NCBI GenBank assembly: GCA_900074885.1
Contig: FJUW01000037.1
Coordinates: 599,004 to 663,003, forward strand
Length of the DNA: 64,000 bases
Reading direction: 5' to 3'
DNA from: Rhynchosporium graminicola
Taxonomy: Eukaryota; Ascomycota; Leotiomycetes; Helotiales; Ploettnerulaceae
The translations under genes were made by a program, and so were the position numbers. Of this stretch, positions 34,302 to 44,746 are shown one piece after another. Under the pieces are notes generated by a model. It was not told the DNA's origin. It searched no databases and was given only the letters and a program-made list of their open reading frames with translations. Every line of letters begins with the position of its first letter. The stretch's first letter is position 1.

Positions 34302-36803
34302 TTACAACAGGTTTGCCTTCTTCATACTGTTCTCAAACAGCTCACGACATCTCACTCGGCTTCCCAGCCTAGCACAGAGGAGAAACGCACCACTGAGTTT
34401 TCTGTGCAAGCTGTACGTCTCCTCTGGTGGAGGGGCCAATCTCTCCCTGATCATCAATGGAATCAGTTCTTTCACTCTGTCAGTGATCGTCTGGTTCTTG
34501 AAGTCATAGACCTCAGGCGATGAATCCAAGAACGGCTCTGCAAGAGTAAGAATCGATGTGATATGTGCATCAAGCATAGCCTTTGATTCCTGCCCGGTCA
34601 GATAGCCAAGTTCCACAGACAACGCTTGTACTGTATCTCTATCCGATCTTGACGCCGCCGTGAGCAACTGCGTATATCTCGTAATGAAGAACTCCGGATA
34701 CTCTCGCGAAGCCCCAAAATCCAGTAATTCAAGCTTGTTTATTTTGGCATTGTACAAAAAATTGGTCCAGTTTGGATCCGTTTGCATGAATCTGAATTCG
34801 GTGATTTCCCGCAGACAGAGACGGAGGATTTGGGTCCCTATCCAGTCTTTCTGCTCTTGGGTGATGCTTTGGACTCTGGTGACGCCCATGCCGTCCATAA
34901 ATTCCATTGTCAAAACTTGCTTTCCCGAGGCCTCCGAGAATACCTTAGGGACTCGGAATACGTCCTTCTCATCAGCTAATAAGCTTTCGAAACGACGTCC
35001 GCACTCGGCCTCTCTGATGTAGTCGCATTCCCATGCCAGTTCAGTCCGAGCGTTAGCGATAGTTCTGTCTAGGAAAAGTCCCTTTGGAAGTAGTCGAGAA
35101 GCGGTCAACAAAAGTGATAGGTTGCTGAGATCCGAGTCGATCGAGTCGGCCACGCCAGGGTACTGGACCTTCACTGCCACACGATCACCACTGGACTTCA
35201 ATACAGCACTATGGACCTGACCAATTGAAGCAGCCGCCAATGGTTTCTCGTCAAAGCTAGAGAACATGTCTCTCCAGTCAGCGCCAAGATTAGCAGTGAG
35301 AACACTATCTCGTTGTGACGGAGGCATGTAATCTGCCCTGTCTTGGACCCTTTGCAAGACTTGCCGAATCGGCTCGGGAAGCATTTTTGAATCTTGGAAA
35401 CTGATGACCTGGCCGAGTTTCAGGGCAGCACCTCTCATTCGGGAGAGCTTTGTCACGAGCCGGTCCATGTTACCAGCGCTAAGCATGTAGGAGCCCCCAC
35501 TGCCGCCTCCACCAACTCGACGGATGCTCTCTGAAATAGCTCCTCCGACCATACCGGCAGCCAACCCCCCGTAGTTCCATAGTCTTCCCAGCCGAGATGA
35601 GGGGACTTTCGACTCTCTCAATTCATGAGGACTGGCAGGTGCGGCTGTATCTTCCGCTGTAGACTCTGCTAATTCTCCATTGTCTTCGTCGATTTTCTCT
35701 GATTGTGAAGCGGGCTCTGGAGAGAAGCTCTTAGTATCACTAATAGGCGGACTCTGGTTGGTGTCAACCCTACCGTAGCCCGTCTCCTTTCCAGCCTTGA
35801 CCTGCTCATTAGATATCCTGGTCAAATTCTCCTTCTTCTCATAAGATTTCCTTCTCCCATGAGTCCCTCCACCAAGTAACGTTGCAACCCGAGGACTGTA
35901 AAATAGATCCGTATTGACACCGTCCGGAATGGCCTCCTCCGTACCAGTTTCTGTTGACGCGCTATAGAAAGAGTCAGAGTCGATCTCTGTCCTTGCTAAA
36001 TGAGGGTCTCCTTGGATGTTTGACGTATGGCTTGGCACTTGTACTCGTGGTAGAGAAGAAAAAGTTGGCGAGGTATGTGTTAATTTTCCATAGAAGCTAT
36101 CCTCGACAAGCCCATTTTCCAGTAGTCCTTTCACAGAGCCATCAAGAGCATCTACAGTCTTGAATGGAATTTGTTCAGATCCTTTTCCTGATGCCTCTGC
36201 TCCTGTAGAGCTCGGCTTTTCCCCAGGAACAGCAATCGGAGAAGCACTCGAAGAAACGGGCGCAATTTCTCCACCTCGTAAAGGCTTCTTCGCTGGCTCA
36301 CCTTGTGGTCTGGTGGAAACGACATCGGGATCCAATGGAGATTCGTTCAAGTCCGCATCTTCGAGGGGGATAGTACCGCCTGGAAGAGGGTATCGACTAG
36401 CGGACTCTTGCTTGATATCCAATTTTTCATTCGGGGGCGCATCAACTGCTGAATTGGCTGATGATTCATTGTGTAAGTGATCTTGGTCGATTTCGATTCC
36501 GGGCTGGATTTTCGAGGATTCCGCGGTCGATTCCGAGCCGGCCACTGCTTCTCCTCGACGAGGTGTTCGAGATGGGCGGTCCGACGTCCATACTGGCGCA
36601 TCTTCATTCAGGCGCGAAGCCAGGAGCGAAGCAGCTTTGACCGTTTCGGTGACGCGATCTGTTTGACTCCGCACTGCTCTAGCTAATGTTGATGTCCGGT
36701 TGTACACCTCGAGCTGTCTTGATCGTAATGCAACATGCTTTTGGGCTATGCCTCGGGAAGCGTTGAAGAGAGCAGCGAAATCTAGAAGCCGCTTTCCTGC
36801 CAT
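34302..36803 (-). CDS. COQ8: Coq8/ADCK3-type atypical kinase of the UbiB (ABC1) family, ubiquinone biosynthesis
   Basis: Mitochondrial matrix protein required for assembly of the coenzyme Q synthesis complex; UbiB kinases act mainly as ATPases. Single exon, 833 aa, longer than yeast Coq8 (about 500 aa). The extra length is a Ser/Glu/Pro-rich disordered region of about 350 residues before the catalytic domain. Family marks: the KxGQ motif in LKLGQVISFQDSKMLPEPIR, the Ala-rich loop AAASIGQVHSAVLKSSGDRV, the lysine in VAVKVQYPGV, FMQTDPNWTNFLYN and LLDFGASREYPEFFI. A Gly-rich segment precedes KxGQ (RRVGGGGSGGSYMLSAGNMD). The N-terminus (MAGKRLLDFAALFNASRGIA) may be a mitochondrial leader. Identity is strong; the long insertion appears to be fungal-lineage specific (inference). 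Confidence 0.95.
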   Translation of the reverse strand: MAGKRLLDFAALFNASRGIAQKHVALRSRQLEVYNRTSTLARAVRSQTDRVTETVKAASLLASRLNEDAPVWTSDRPSRTPRRGEAVAGSESTAESSKIQPGIEIDQDHLHNESSANSAVDAPPNEKLDIKQESASRYPLPGGTIPLEDADLNESPLDPDVVSTRPQGEPAKKPLRGGEIAPVSSSASPIAVPGEKPSSTGAEASGKGSEQIPFKTVDALDGSVKGLLENGLVEDSFYGKLTHTSPTFSSLPRVQVPSHTSNIQGDPHLARTEIDSDSFYSASTETGTEEAIPDGVNTDLFYSPRVATLLGGGTHGRRKSYEKKENLTRISNEQVKAGKETGYGRVDTNQSPPISDTKSFSPEPASQSEKIDEDNGELAESTAEDTAAPASPHELRESKVPSSRLGRLWNYGGLAAGMVGGAISESIRRVGGGGSGGSYMLSAGNMDRLVTKLSRMRGAALKLGQVISFQDSKMLPEPIRQVLQRVQDRADYMPPSQRDSVLTANLGADWRDMFSSFDEKPLAAASIGQVHSAVLKSSGDRVAVKVQYPGVADSIDSDLSNLSLLLTASRLLPKGLFLDRTIANARTELAWECDYIREAECGRRFESLLADEKDVFRVPKVFSEASGKQVLTMEFMDGMGVTRVQSITQEQKDWIGTQILRLCLREITEFRFMQTDPNWTNFLYNAKINKLELLDFGASREYPEFFITRYTQLLTAASRSDRDTVQALSVELGYLTGQESKAMLDAHITSILTLAEPFLDSSPEVYDFKNQTITDRVKELIPLMIRERLAPPPEETYSLHRKLSGAFLLCARLGSRVRCRELFENSMKKANLL

Positions 36804-37802
36804 AGTAGCGGATTCGCGCGGAGCACAGCCGCAAATCGTTATCTTATCTAGTCATTCTGCGGAACGAATAATCGAAGGAGGTTGAATATATGTAATTAAG
36901 CGGAAATGATGGTAGATTCCTAGGTAGCTTGGCTGCACTTTGAGGCGCTTGGATTGCGGAGCGCAAGATTTTTTCATGTTAGGTATCTTCGACATTTGAC
37001 ATTTCATTTCGTACTGGGCTTAGTAAATCATGACGCAGCTGGAGCAGCCCGAAGTGGTCAAAGCTCAAGCTCTCTCTCTCATGCTCGATGCATCGCCTCA
37101 CTGCTTGGCTGCGACTGAAGTTGGCCTACCATCCTCACCCTCGCCATCCTACTATATACTGACTGGCTACTTGGCACAAGGAAGAAAGGGAACAAGATCA
37201 AGATCACGAAGAGGCTTCAGAGGACTGGCATGAATGAATGAACAGACGAACAAATATGGATTTACAACTCAGCAGATCTCTGGAGGCAAGCGTGGAAGAC
37301 AGTATATGCCCCTCTCCCGACTTCCAATCTATCATTATAGCATGCCATTTGATACTCTTCGGGGAGCAACTGTATATGCTGCAAAGACATGCGCGTCAGA
37401 GTTTCGGGTGGATTACCTTGCTAGCTACAAGCATGGGAGACTGCTCAGAAGCTCGGCTAAGAAACATCACTATCTTGCATCATATCCATGACCCGCAATA
37501 CTCACAAACTAAAGATCTCTCCCTCAAAGTGAAATTGAGGTCCAATGCGTCTGGACGCTATGTGAGCAGATCGGATTCTCCTGTTTCGCTGTACCAAGAA
37601 GGCATGACATACAGGATGCAACTCTGGATTAAGAAAATGTCGTTTTCCATTCCTGTATCCGCTGTGAAGCACCTCATGTTCCGTTATCAGAGCAGCCCAA
37701 ATGTAACTAGCACCCAACGCGTTCTTTTGGCTCTCTGTTTCCTGTCGATTGCCCTTCTAAAACTCACATCGGGCTTCCACTCCATTACCCGAACACGCTT
37801 TC
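36804..37802. other. Intergenic between two minus-strand genes
   Basis: 1 kb upstream of Coq8 and downstream of the Ess2-like gene. A plus-strand frame that begins here (37238) runs antisense through the Ess2-like C-terminus; it has no domain and I reject it. Confidence 0.5.
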
Positions 37803-39170
37803 TCATTTGCTTGATGGCGTCCAACGGGCCTGCAAACCTGACTTTGTCCGCACAGTATGCGGTGTCTCATTTCCAAACGTTGATGATGGTCCACGAGAGC
37901 TACCACTTCCGACCTTACTCCACAGGCGTTGGGCAGCAGGGGTTAATTGACCAGCTCCTGCTCTGGGACTACTGGGAAATTTTGGAACAGGAGTTACATC
38001 TACCTTGCCAGTCATTCCTATCTTCAGTGACGCTCTCTTAGACTGAGCATTTTTGTCGACCATTCGGTGATGTAGATCTTCCCTTCTGCTGTGGTCCTTG
38101 ATGATAAATGGATTTCTCACCATATCTGCCTTTCCCAGATCAATTATGGCAGCAATTGCCTGTGGCTCCTCGTCGGGCTCATCGTCCACGAATGCGTATC
38201 CGTTTACTCTAGGTGTTTCGTTTCCGGCAATTCCAGACTCCATATCGCATGCCTGTCTGCGTCCCGCGATCGCATCTTTTACAGCAGACATCGATGGCGA
38301 GGCAGGTATGCTCGATTCTTGCTGAGCTAACTCTATAGCAGGCATCCGAGTATTACTGTAGACGACAGCTCTCGGAGCGGCTCTTGACTCATTCTGTGAC
38401 TTTTGCGCAACTGTTTCGATAGAGTCTTCCACGCTCTCGAGACTAAACATCAGATTGTTGTCTGGCCTTGACTTCCAAGAGTCAGGCCGTGCAGGCTTTT
38501 CGTTTGCATCCGCAATAGCCAGCCTGTCTCTTTTTCCACCATCATCCACAAGAGAACTCCGTAACGTGAGTAGCTTTGTTTCGATTTCCTTCTGTTTCAA
38601 CATCATTCTGGAAGGTAGTTTATTATTTGCGGACCACATCCAAGCGTACTTCTCTGCCCTCTTCTGATTCTGCTTATCTAACAATTTGTAGAAGCTCTCG
38701 TTATCCTCACTCGTGTACAATGACTGGAATTTGTCCAGACTCATGTTGGTGTCGACTTCTGGAACTGCTGAGGCGTGTGTGGATATCGATACGTCTGAGA
38801 CCACTGACATAGGTGTGTGACCCGCAAAGGTTCGAGGGGTGTCCGAGGCTCGTGATGGAGTTTTTATCGATGTACCTCGCCTTCCTCTCTTCCTGCCAGG
38901 AGTCATGACTTGTGTAAGTCTGCGGCCAGCCGTCGAAATCCAGTTTGCGTCTTTCGAATCGAGAGCATCCAGATATTCCTGCTGTGTTTCAGTCTCTAAC
39001 AGGCCAGGGAAGAAATCCCGAGCAATGATTTCCGATATCGCATCCGTATATGATTCCTCGTCGATGACATTTTTTGGTCTCTTGATGCGCTTAGGTGGTG
39101 GTGGTGGCATCAGCTCTGTGTCCGTGTCTGTTGACCGGCGGACTAGGGCAGAAGACTTTAACGCCTCCAT
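37803..39170 (-). CDS. Nuclear protein Ess2 (Es2/DGCR14/Bis1 family), spliceosome-associated
   Basis: Conserved nuclear protein found in the C complex of the spliceosome; the fission yeast relative is Bis1. Single exon, 455 aa from the ATG at 39170 (MEALKSSALVRRSTDTDTEL). Upstream in-frame ATGs lie in repetitive DNA. Family marks near the N-terminus: LPP-type proline run (ELMPPPPPKRIKRPK), VIDEESYTDAISEIIARDFF, PGLLETETQQEYLDALDSKD. Further on: LDKFQSLYTSEDNESFYKLL, KRAEKYAWMW, RPDNNLMFS, RVNGYAFVDDEPDEE and the C-terminal LTPAAQRLWSKVGS block. Divergent from the phosphatase 5 gene, with a repeat-rich shared promoter. Confidence 0.9.
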   Translation of the reverse strand: MEALKSSALVRRSTDTDTELMPPPPPKRIKRPKNVIDEESYTDAISEIIARDFFPGLLETETQQEYLDALDSKDANWISTAGRRLTQVMTPGRKRGRRGTSIKTPSRASDTPRTFAGHTPMSVVSDVSISTHASAVPEVDTNMSLDKFQSLYTSEDNESFYKLLDKQNQKRAEKYAWMWSANNKLPSRMMLKQKEIETKLLTLRSSLVDDGGKRDRLAIADANEKPARPDSWKSRPDNNLMFSLESVEDSIETVAQKSQNESRAAPRAVVYSNTRMPAIELAQQESSIPASPSMSAVKDAIAGRRQACDMESGIAGNETPRVNGYAFVDDEPDEEPQAIAAIIDLGKADMVRNPFIIKDHSRREDLHHRMVDKNAQSKRASLKIGMTGKVDVTPVPKFPSSPRAGAGQLTPAAQRLWSKVGSGSSRGPSSTFGNETPHTVRTKSGLQARWTPSSK

Positions 39171-39843
39171 AGCTGGCAGCGCGGTACAGGCGATTCGACG
39201 CTTGGGACTTGGAGAAGGCAGGTATTCCTGGGCTCGGATGGACTTGTAGCAGGTGCTTATGGTGTGAGGTGAAGTGAGGTGAGGTGAGGTGAGGTGAGTT
39301 GCACTCTTCTGCCCTCCTGGTAAGAAGGAGTGGGGTGGAGTAGAGTAAGGTGAATGGATGAGCCGCAATGAGGGGGATGGGATGGGATGGGATGGGATGG
39401 GAGGATGTAACATTTGATAGCAGGTAGGTACGTTACGGAAATAGCTTAGGTCGGCTACTCCACTTTTCGACTGGTCTAGCCCGAGTGAGACTAAGCTAGC
39501 CTTACCTTGCCTTACCTTGCCTTGCCGTATGCATGCATGCATCTGTCAGAAAGCTTGGACCCGAGCCCGACTCGACTCGACTCGACTCGACTTCAGCCTA
39601 GACAGTTCAGTTGAACCCAGCTCGATTCGCGCTGTTGCTCAGCTCAGCTCCATTTGCCCCAATCTCGACCCGACTCGACTCGAATCCCCCGTTCTTTGCT
39701 AATGAAGAACCAAGTGTAAAACAAACAGACTACAACTGCAATTACCTACCTACCTACCTACCTACCCACCCAGCTACCTACCCACCTAACCAGCAACCTC
39801 GAAACTCACACCCGCCCGCCCGGCGGCGCCACCTCTGGCCATC
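39171..39843. promoter_or_regulatory. Divergent promoter with tandem pentanucleotide repeats
   Basis: 673 bp between divergent starts. Contains GGTGA units (about 39262-39298), GGGAT units (about 39372-39402), CTTGC/CTTAC units (about 39500-39525), ATGC units (about 39528-39541), CGACT units (about 39570-39592 and 39668-39682) and CTAC units (about 39745-39785). The GGGAT and CGACT units also occur in the divergent promoter at 9139-9754. Confidence 0.65.
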
Positions 39844-41604
39844 ATGATCTCCTCCGAGGAACAAGCCGTTGCCTTCAAAAATGACGGCAATACGGCCTTT
39901 GCAGCACACGACTGGCCAACGGCCATTGATTTTTACACAAAGGCAATCGAGTTGGATGACCAGAAGCCAACCTACTTCTCCAACAGAGCCCAGGTATTTC
40001 TTTGTCCCTGATCCTAGAATAATTGCTCGCGTGACTCACTTCGGCTGAACAGGCGAATATCAAATCCGAAGCCTACGGCTATGCTATTGTAGATGCCACT
40101 AAGGCAATTGAGCTGGATCCAAACTTCGTCAAGGTGTGTTGAGTTGCTAGAGTGGAACGCGCACGAAAATCGCTGACTATTCTCCGGGCTTATTACCGCA
40201 GAGCAGTTGCATACGCCGCGATTCTAAAAACAAAGGATGCACTCAAGGACTTTAGAACAGTTGTGAAGAAAGCGCCTAATGATAAAGATGCGAAGCTCAA
40301 GCTTGCGGAATGCGAAAAGATTGTCAAGAAAGTCGCATTTCTGCAAGCCATCGACCCGGGAGAGGAACCATCTGCAGCCGAGGGCCTGGATCTTGACTCA
40401 ATGGCTGTGGACGCCGATTATGATGGAGTGCGCTTGGAACAAGAGATGACTTCTGATTTCATAGACGACATGCTGGATCGATTCAAGAACGGGAAGAAGA
40501 TTCACAAAAAATACGTATATCAGATCATCTTGGCTGTCAAAAAGATCGTTTATGATGAAGCGACCATGGTTGAGATGGAGATTGAGGATGATGCAAATCT
40601 TACCGTTTGTGGAGATACACACGGTCAGTGCAGGTTCTCCGCTTGCATGCGCTTTGCTGACATGTCCCCGTGTAGGCCAGTTTTTTGATCTCATGGAGCT
40701 GTTCCGCTTAAACGGATTTCCTACGGAGAAGCACTACTATTTGTTTAACGGCGACTTCGTTGATCGAGGCTCTTGGTCCACCGAAATAGCCCTTCTGCTT
40801 TACGCTTACAAATGGTTACGTCCATCAGCATTCTTCATAAATCGTGGCAACCATGAAACGGACGATATGAACCGGGCTTACGGGTTCGAAGGCGAATGCA
40901 AGGCAAAGTACAACGGTACGTCCCAACCTGCTTGTGTACTGATCTACTTGTTACTGCTCTAACGTTGTTCCCATGTAGAGCGTACATTCAAGCTCTTCTC
41001 AGAGAGTTTCTCGGCATTACCACTAGCGACCCTCATTGGCAAGAAGTATCTGGTTCTGCATGGCGGCTTATTTTCTGATGATAAAGTCACGCTGAATGAT
41101 ATACGCAAGCTTAACAGGCACAATCAACGACAACCGGGCCAGGCAGGACTAATGATGGAAATGCTATGGACAGACCCACAGACCGAACCTGGTCGCGGGC
41201 CCAGCAAGAGAGGCGTGGGAATGCAATTTGGACCAGATGTTACGAAAAGGTTCTGTGAAAACAATGGTTTGGAGGCCATCATTCGCAGTCACGAAGTTAG
41301 GATGGAAGGTTATGAAGAGGAGCACGATGGAAGGTGCATCACAGGTAAAGCTCCATTCTAAGTACCCTCGCACTTGATGTACTAATCCTCCCGAAGTCTT
41401 TTCTGCACCAAGATATTGTGACAGCACTGAGAACAAGGGCGCCTACATCAACATCGGCCCAGATTACAAGCTCGAGTTCCACAAGTTCGACGCTGTTCCA
41501 CATCCTAACATCAAGCCTATGGTTCGTTATTTCCTGGAATTTGTCGGAAATAAACTGACAATGTACAGGCATATCAATCAGGCAGTCTCATGTCCATGAC
41601 ATAA
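39844..41604 (+). CDS. PPT1: Serine/threonine protein phosphatase 5 (TPR domain plus PPP catalytic domain)
   Basis: Hsp90-associated phosphatase; the TPR domain both binds chaperone C-termini and inhibits the active site. Exons: 39844-39993, 40053-40133, 40188-40623, 40676-40915, 40979-41344, 41397-41521, 41569-41604, giving 477 aa, the family length. TPR motifs: FKNDGNTAFAAHDWPTAIDF, KAIELDPNFVK, AYYRRAVAYAAILKTKDALK. Metallophosphatase motifs: GDTHGQ, FNGDFVDRGSWS, NRGNHETDDMN, LHGGLFSDD, IIRSHEV, and the C-terminal FSAPRYCDSTENKGAYINIG. The second intron (40134-40187) starts GT but ends GG if the conserved FVK-AYYRR junction is used. An in-frame alternative, donor at 40136 with acceptor at 40201, would replace AYYRR by one Val and damage the TPR. 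Confidence 0.94.
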
Positions 41605-41876
41605 TGATCTCTCCATGATTTCTAAGATTACCAGGGACGCGTACATATTCTTGGATGGATCTGTTGCATAATGAGTATTTGAGACATTGCGAGAAGGTCT
41701 CCGTCTGGCATACGAGAAACGAGCGGCTGATATGAAAATGACCAGACCATATGATGGGACGAGTGTAAAATAAACAGTGTAGAGGCCCATCCGAAGTATA
41801 GAAGTCCGCCTAGCAAGCGAGGTCGCTTCCCTGGGTACCTACTAAATGTAACCATTCTCTGCTTGAACATCGCTCT

Positions 41877-42350
41877 TCAACCCCAAACTTGACATGCCTG
41901 GCCTTCCGCGACCAAGACACTTAGCCAATTTCCAGATGACTTGACTTTCCATCCCACCCTTCCATCCCCTGCCGATGCTCCCGCCCAGCCCCCTACCGCT
42001 GCAATCACGAGACTGAGATCTTCGCGCGGGACCCTGATCCAACATTCGCTTCCTTCAATTTTCAAAACATCGATGGAGATAGCTGAGCCCGTAAGTCCAA
42101 GAAACTGGTTTAGAGCTGAGCCGATATAGGATCGGACGGTGAGAGGGTCGAGCTGTGATTTTGAGATAGCTGGGGGATCAGAAATGACCTGAAGACAGGC
42201 GTATGAGAATCGTGGTATCTTGATAGCTTGGTATGTAATCTCATGGCTTCTGTGATGATTTTGCTGGGAGGATTTGACTGAGGTGGGCATTGTGATATTG
42301 AGATTATTCGTCATTTGGAGAAGGAAAGCGATTCCACGACGGACCTCCAT
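41877..42350 (-). CDS. RNase P/MRP subunit Pop8-like protein
   Basis: Small protein of the nuclear RNase P and RNase MRP ribonucleoproteins (tRNA 5' processing and rRNA processing). Single exon, 157 aa from the ATG at 42350; ATGs at 42314 and 42290 (MPTSVKSSQQNHH) are equally possible, and the last is closer to what I expect for the family. The domain is visible from ITYQAIKIPRFSYACLQVIS through LDPLTVRSYIGSALNQFLGL, TGSAISIDVLKIEGSECWIR, VPREDLSLVIAAVGGW and the end KSSGNWLSVLVAEG. It is convergent with the phosphatase 5 gene (272 bp between stops). The Pop8 call rests on this pattern and is less certain than the other housekeeping genes. Confidence 0.78.
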   Translation of the reverse strand: MEVRRGIAFLLQMTNNLNITMPTSVKSSQQNHHRSHEITYQAIKIPRFSYACLQVISDPPAISKSQLDPLTVRSYIGSALNQFLGLTGSAISIDVLKIEGSECWIRVPREDLSLVIAAVGGWAGASAGDGRVGWKVKSSGNWLSVLVAEGQACQVWG

Positions 42351-44746
42351 TCACTCTCTATCAAAATGCTAGCGTCCAAGTTCTTTGCCCTAGTCCAAGA
42401 ATGGTATAGTGCGATGTCAACGATAACAAGGAACAGGGTCCAGTTATATCTTTTCCGCCTATGCAAGTAAATGTCGAGAAGTATGTATTTATATCTAGGG
42501 TCACCTGAATATTGTCTTTCGGAAGATCCTGACAGGCTATAGAAGGAGAAGTTGAGAATGTTTCACCTTTGTGACGAGAATGTTAGAATTAAAGAACAAT
42601 TTCCAGATTGTGACCGATTTTAAGGACCGTGAAGGGACAGCTATCATTACTTCTCTGCTGGACCCGGCTTTCGGTGTCTCAGACCCCGTTGAAGTCATTT
42701 CCCAAGCCTCGATAAATGATCAAGATAACGGGCATTCCTCAATGGATATTCCCAGTGAGGACGATTACAGTCACAAGTCGATCTGCCCATAGGTCGCCTC
42801 GATAGTAGCTTGTTGCCAGAGGAAGAAGCCTCTGTGGAAGACAATTACGAATTTTGTGCTCGAGTGGCGCCGAACGTTACCATGTTTTGCCTGGGTAGCC
42901 ACCAAACAGCCAACATAGCATGGACAAGAAAGGAAGAAGTACGATTGGACTTCGAACTCAAGAACGGATCTTTATAAAATTAGACACAGTCAACAACGGA
43001 GCTGGAATTCTTCCTCGCACGAGTCAAGAGTATATACACTTACTGCGTATCCACGCACTCTGTTCCATATCGGGAAAGCGTTCTGTTACATGATAACTGT
43101 AGTACCGAATTCACGCGTTAGGGTTGAAAACCCAACGGAATTCTCTTACACCAGGGTATCCCATCCAATTGATCTTGTCCAGCTCTATCGAATCGAAATC
43201 CTTTTCCTCAAAGATTTGGACACTCCATTGTAACCCGTGCAGTCACCTTCCTGTATAGCTGACATAACTGCAGCCAGTCAGCCTACAGCAAAATCGCCAG
43301 TTTCCATGTCCCTCCACCAAGATTTATGAAGCGCAGCTAGTATTTCTTCATCATTCCATGGAAGCGGTGAAAAACCTGCTCCGAATCCCATTTAACAAAA
43401 TTCTGAGCTAGCATGAAGGTTTGCGAAGAGGGTTTAGTAGGAAAGTAGTGTTTTGGCGATCTCAGCTGGGATTAGAATCGATGATTTATCCTTGATGAAG
43501 AACGCGAAGGAGGCAGGATGCACTTTTTTTGATGGTGTCGAAATCGTGTCTTGTTAATAGATTTGGTCTGATAATATGATATGTCCAAGTTCTGAACTCT
43601 GGGGTTTGAATCTTTGAAGTATGGGTTATCTATGAGTATTCATGAGACATGCTGTCATGTCACTAGTCCAACCCCAAGAAGACTGTGGGGCTGGCCTTTC
43701 AGGGGCCCGCAAGCGAGCAAATAAGGCAAAGTAAATACAGCAGCTCGGCTGAGCTTATACACAACATTATCGCCAGCTTCGACGCTACCCCGCTAGAGGT
43801 CCGTATGATTTAAGGAAAATATTAAGCAGGCCCTTGGAAACAATTTAATGATACTCCGCTTTGGAACTTGTCTACATGATGTTAATACCTGTCATGCGTC
43901 TCTGTCGGTGGTCCACACACCTGGCAGATGGTGGCAGTGGTCTGGAAAAGAAGAGGAGGACGGAACTGTAGACGGAACACAGAAAGCGGTCTTTCTTCCA
44001 AGTTTCCGAGACAGTTGGGGCCTTACGTCTCATAAACTTATTCAGACCTGTGTCCAGAGAAAGGCGGAAGATTCTTATACTATTGCGATGAATATCGCGA
44101 GCTTCTTTTCTATGATATGGAGCACCCGTGGAATTAACTCCAGTGAATTTGTAGGTAAAGCTGTTTAAATACGGTATATTCGGACTCTCGGTGTTGTGGT
44201 ACTCATTAATACGGGAGGAATGATCCTCTCGAGTCGCAAATCATCTCATTTTCGACGCAGCATCTCTTCTCTCTATAAGACCACGTATTGGCAAAGCTTA
44301 CTCAACGGCCTTGTAAAAGATAATCGCGAAGATTTTGAAGGTGAAAGAACGGATAGTTACGCTATTCCTTCCAGTTCCACTTTATTTGAGTGGGGCTGTC
44401 GTTCCAGCTCTGTTTGTTTACTGTCTCGGCTGAGGCTAGCGTCTGCCTCCTCTGCCACATCTGCCTCGACATACCGCTTCACACACCGCTTTCGCATATC
44501 AGTCGCGCACTATAAGTATCTCAATTTGCTATCAATTTCGTTGCTCTATCTTCAACCTTGACGCTCGAGGCATATGCAAGCAAAGCACCTCAACACGTCT
44601 CCGCTCGGTGTCCATCGCAAGGTGGGTTTCATATTCCTGCGTCTGAGCTAACCCCTACGAGCGTATCAAGCTGATTCTTTTCACTCCGCAGCATAATTCA
44701 AGAAGCTCACCTGGCAATCTTCAAGCAAATCACTCAGCTCATTATC
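42351..44746. other. Gene-poor intergenic region near the repeat block
   Basis: 2.4 kb in which I see only short frames (for example 42571-42792 and 43848-44168 on the plus strand) without domains, introns or partners. Composition is intermediate, more A+T-rich than the genes to the left. Confidence 0.5.

Noticed and set aside
37238..38041. 267-residue plus-strand frame
   Set aside because: It overlaps the C-terminal part of the Ess2-like gene in antisense, shows no domain, and the minus-strand protein is clearly the real one.
39171..39542. N-terminal extension of the Ess2-like protein from 39542
   Set aside because: It is encoded by GGTGA/GGGAT repeats and lacks conservation signals; MEALKSS at 39170 is the likely start.
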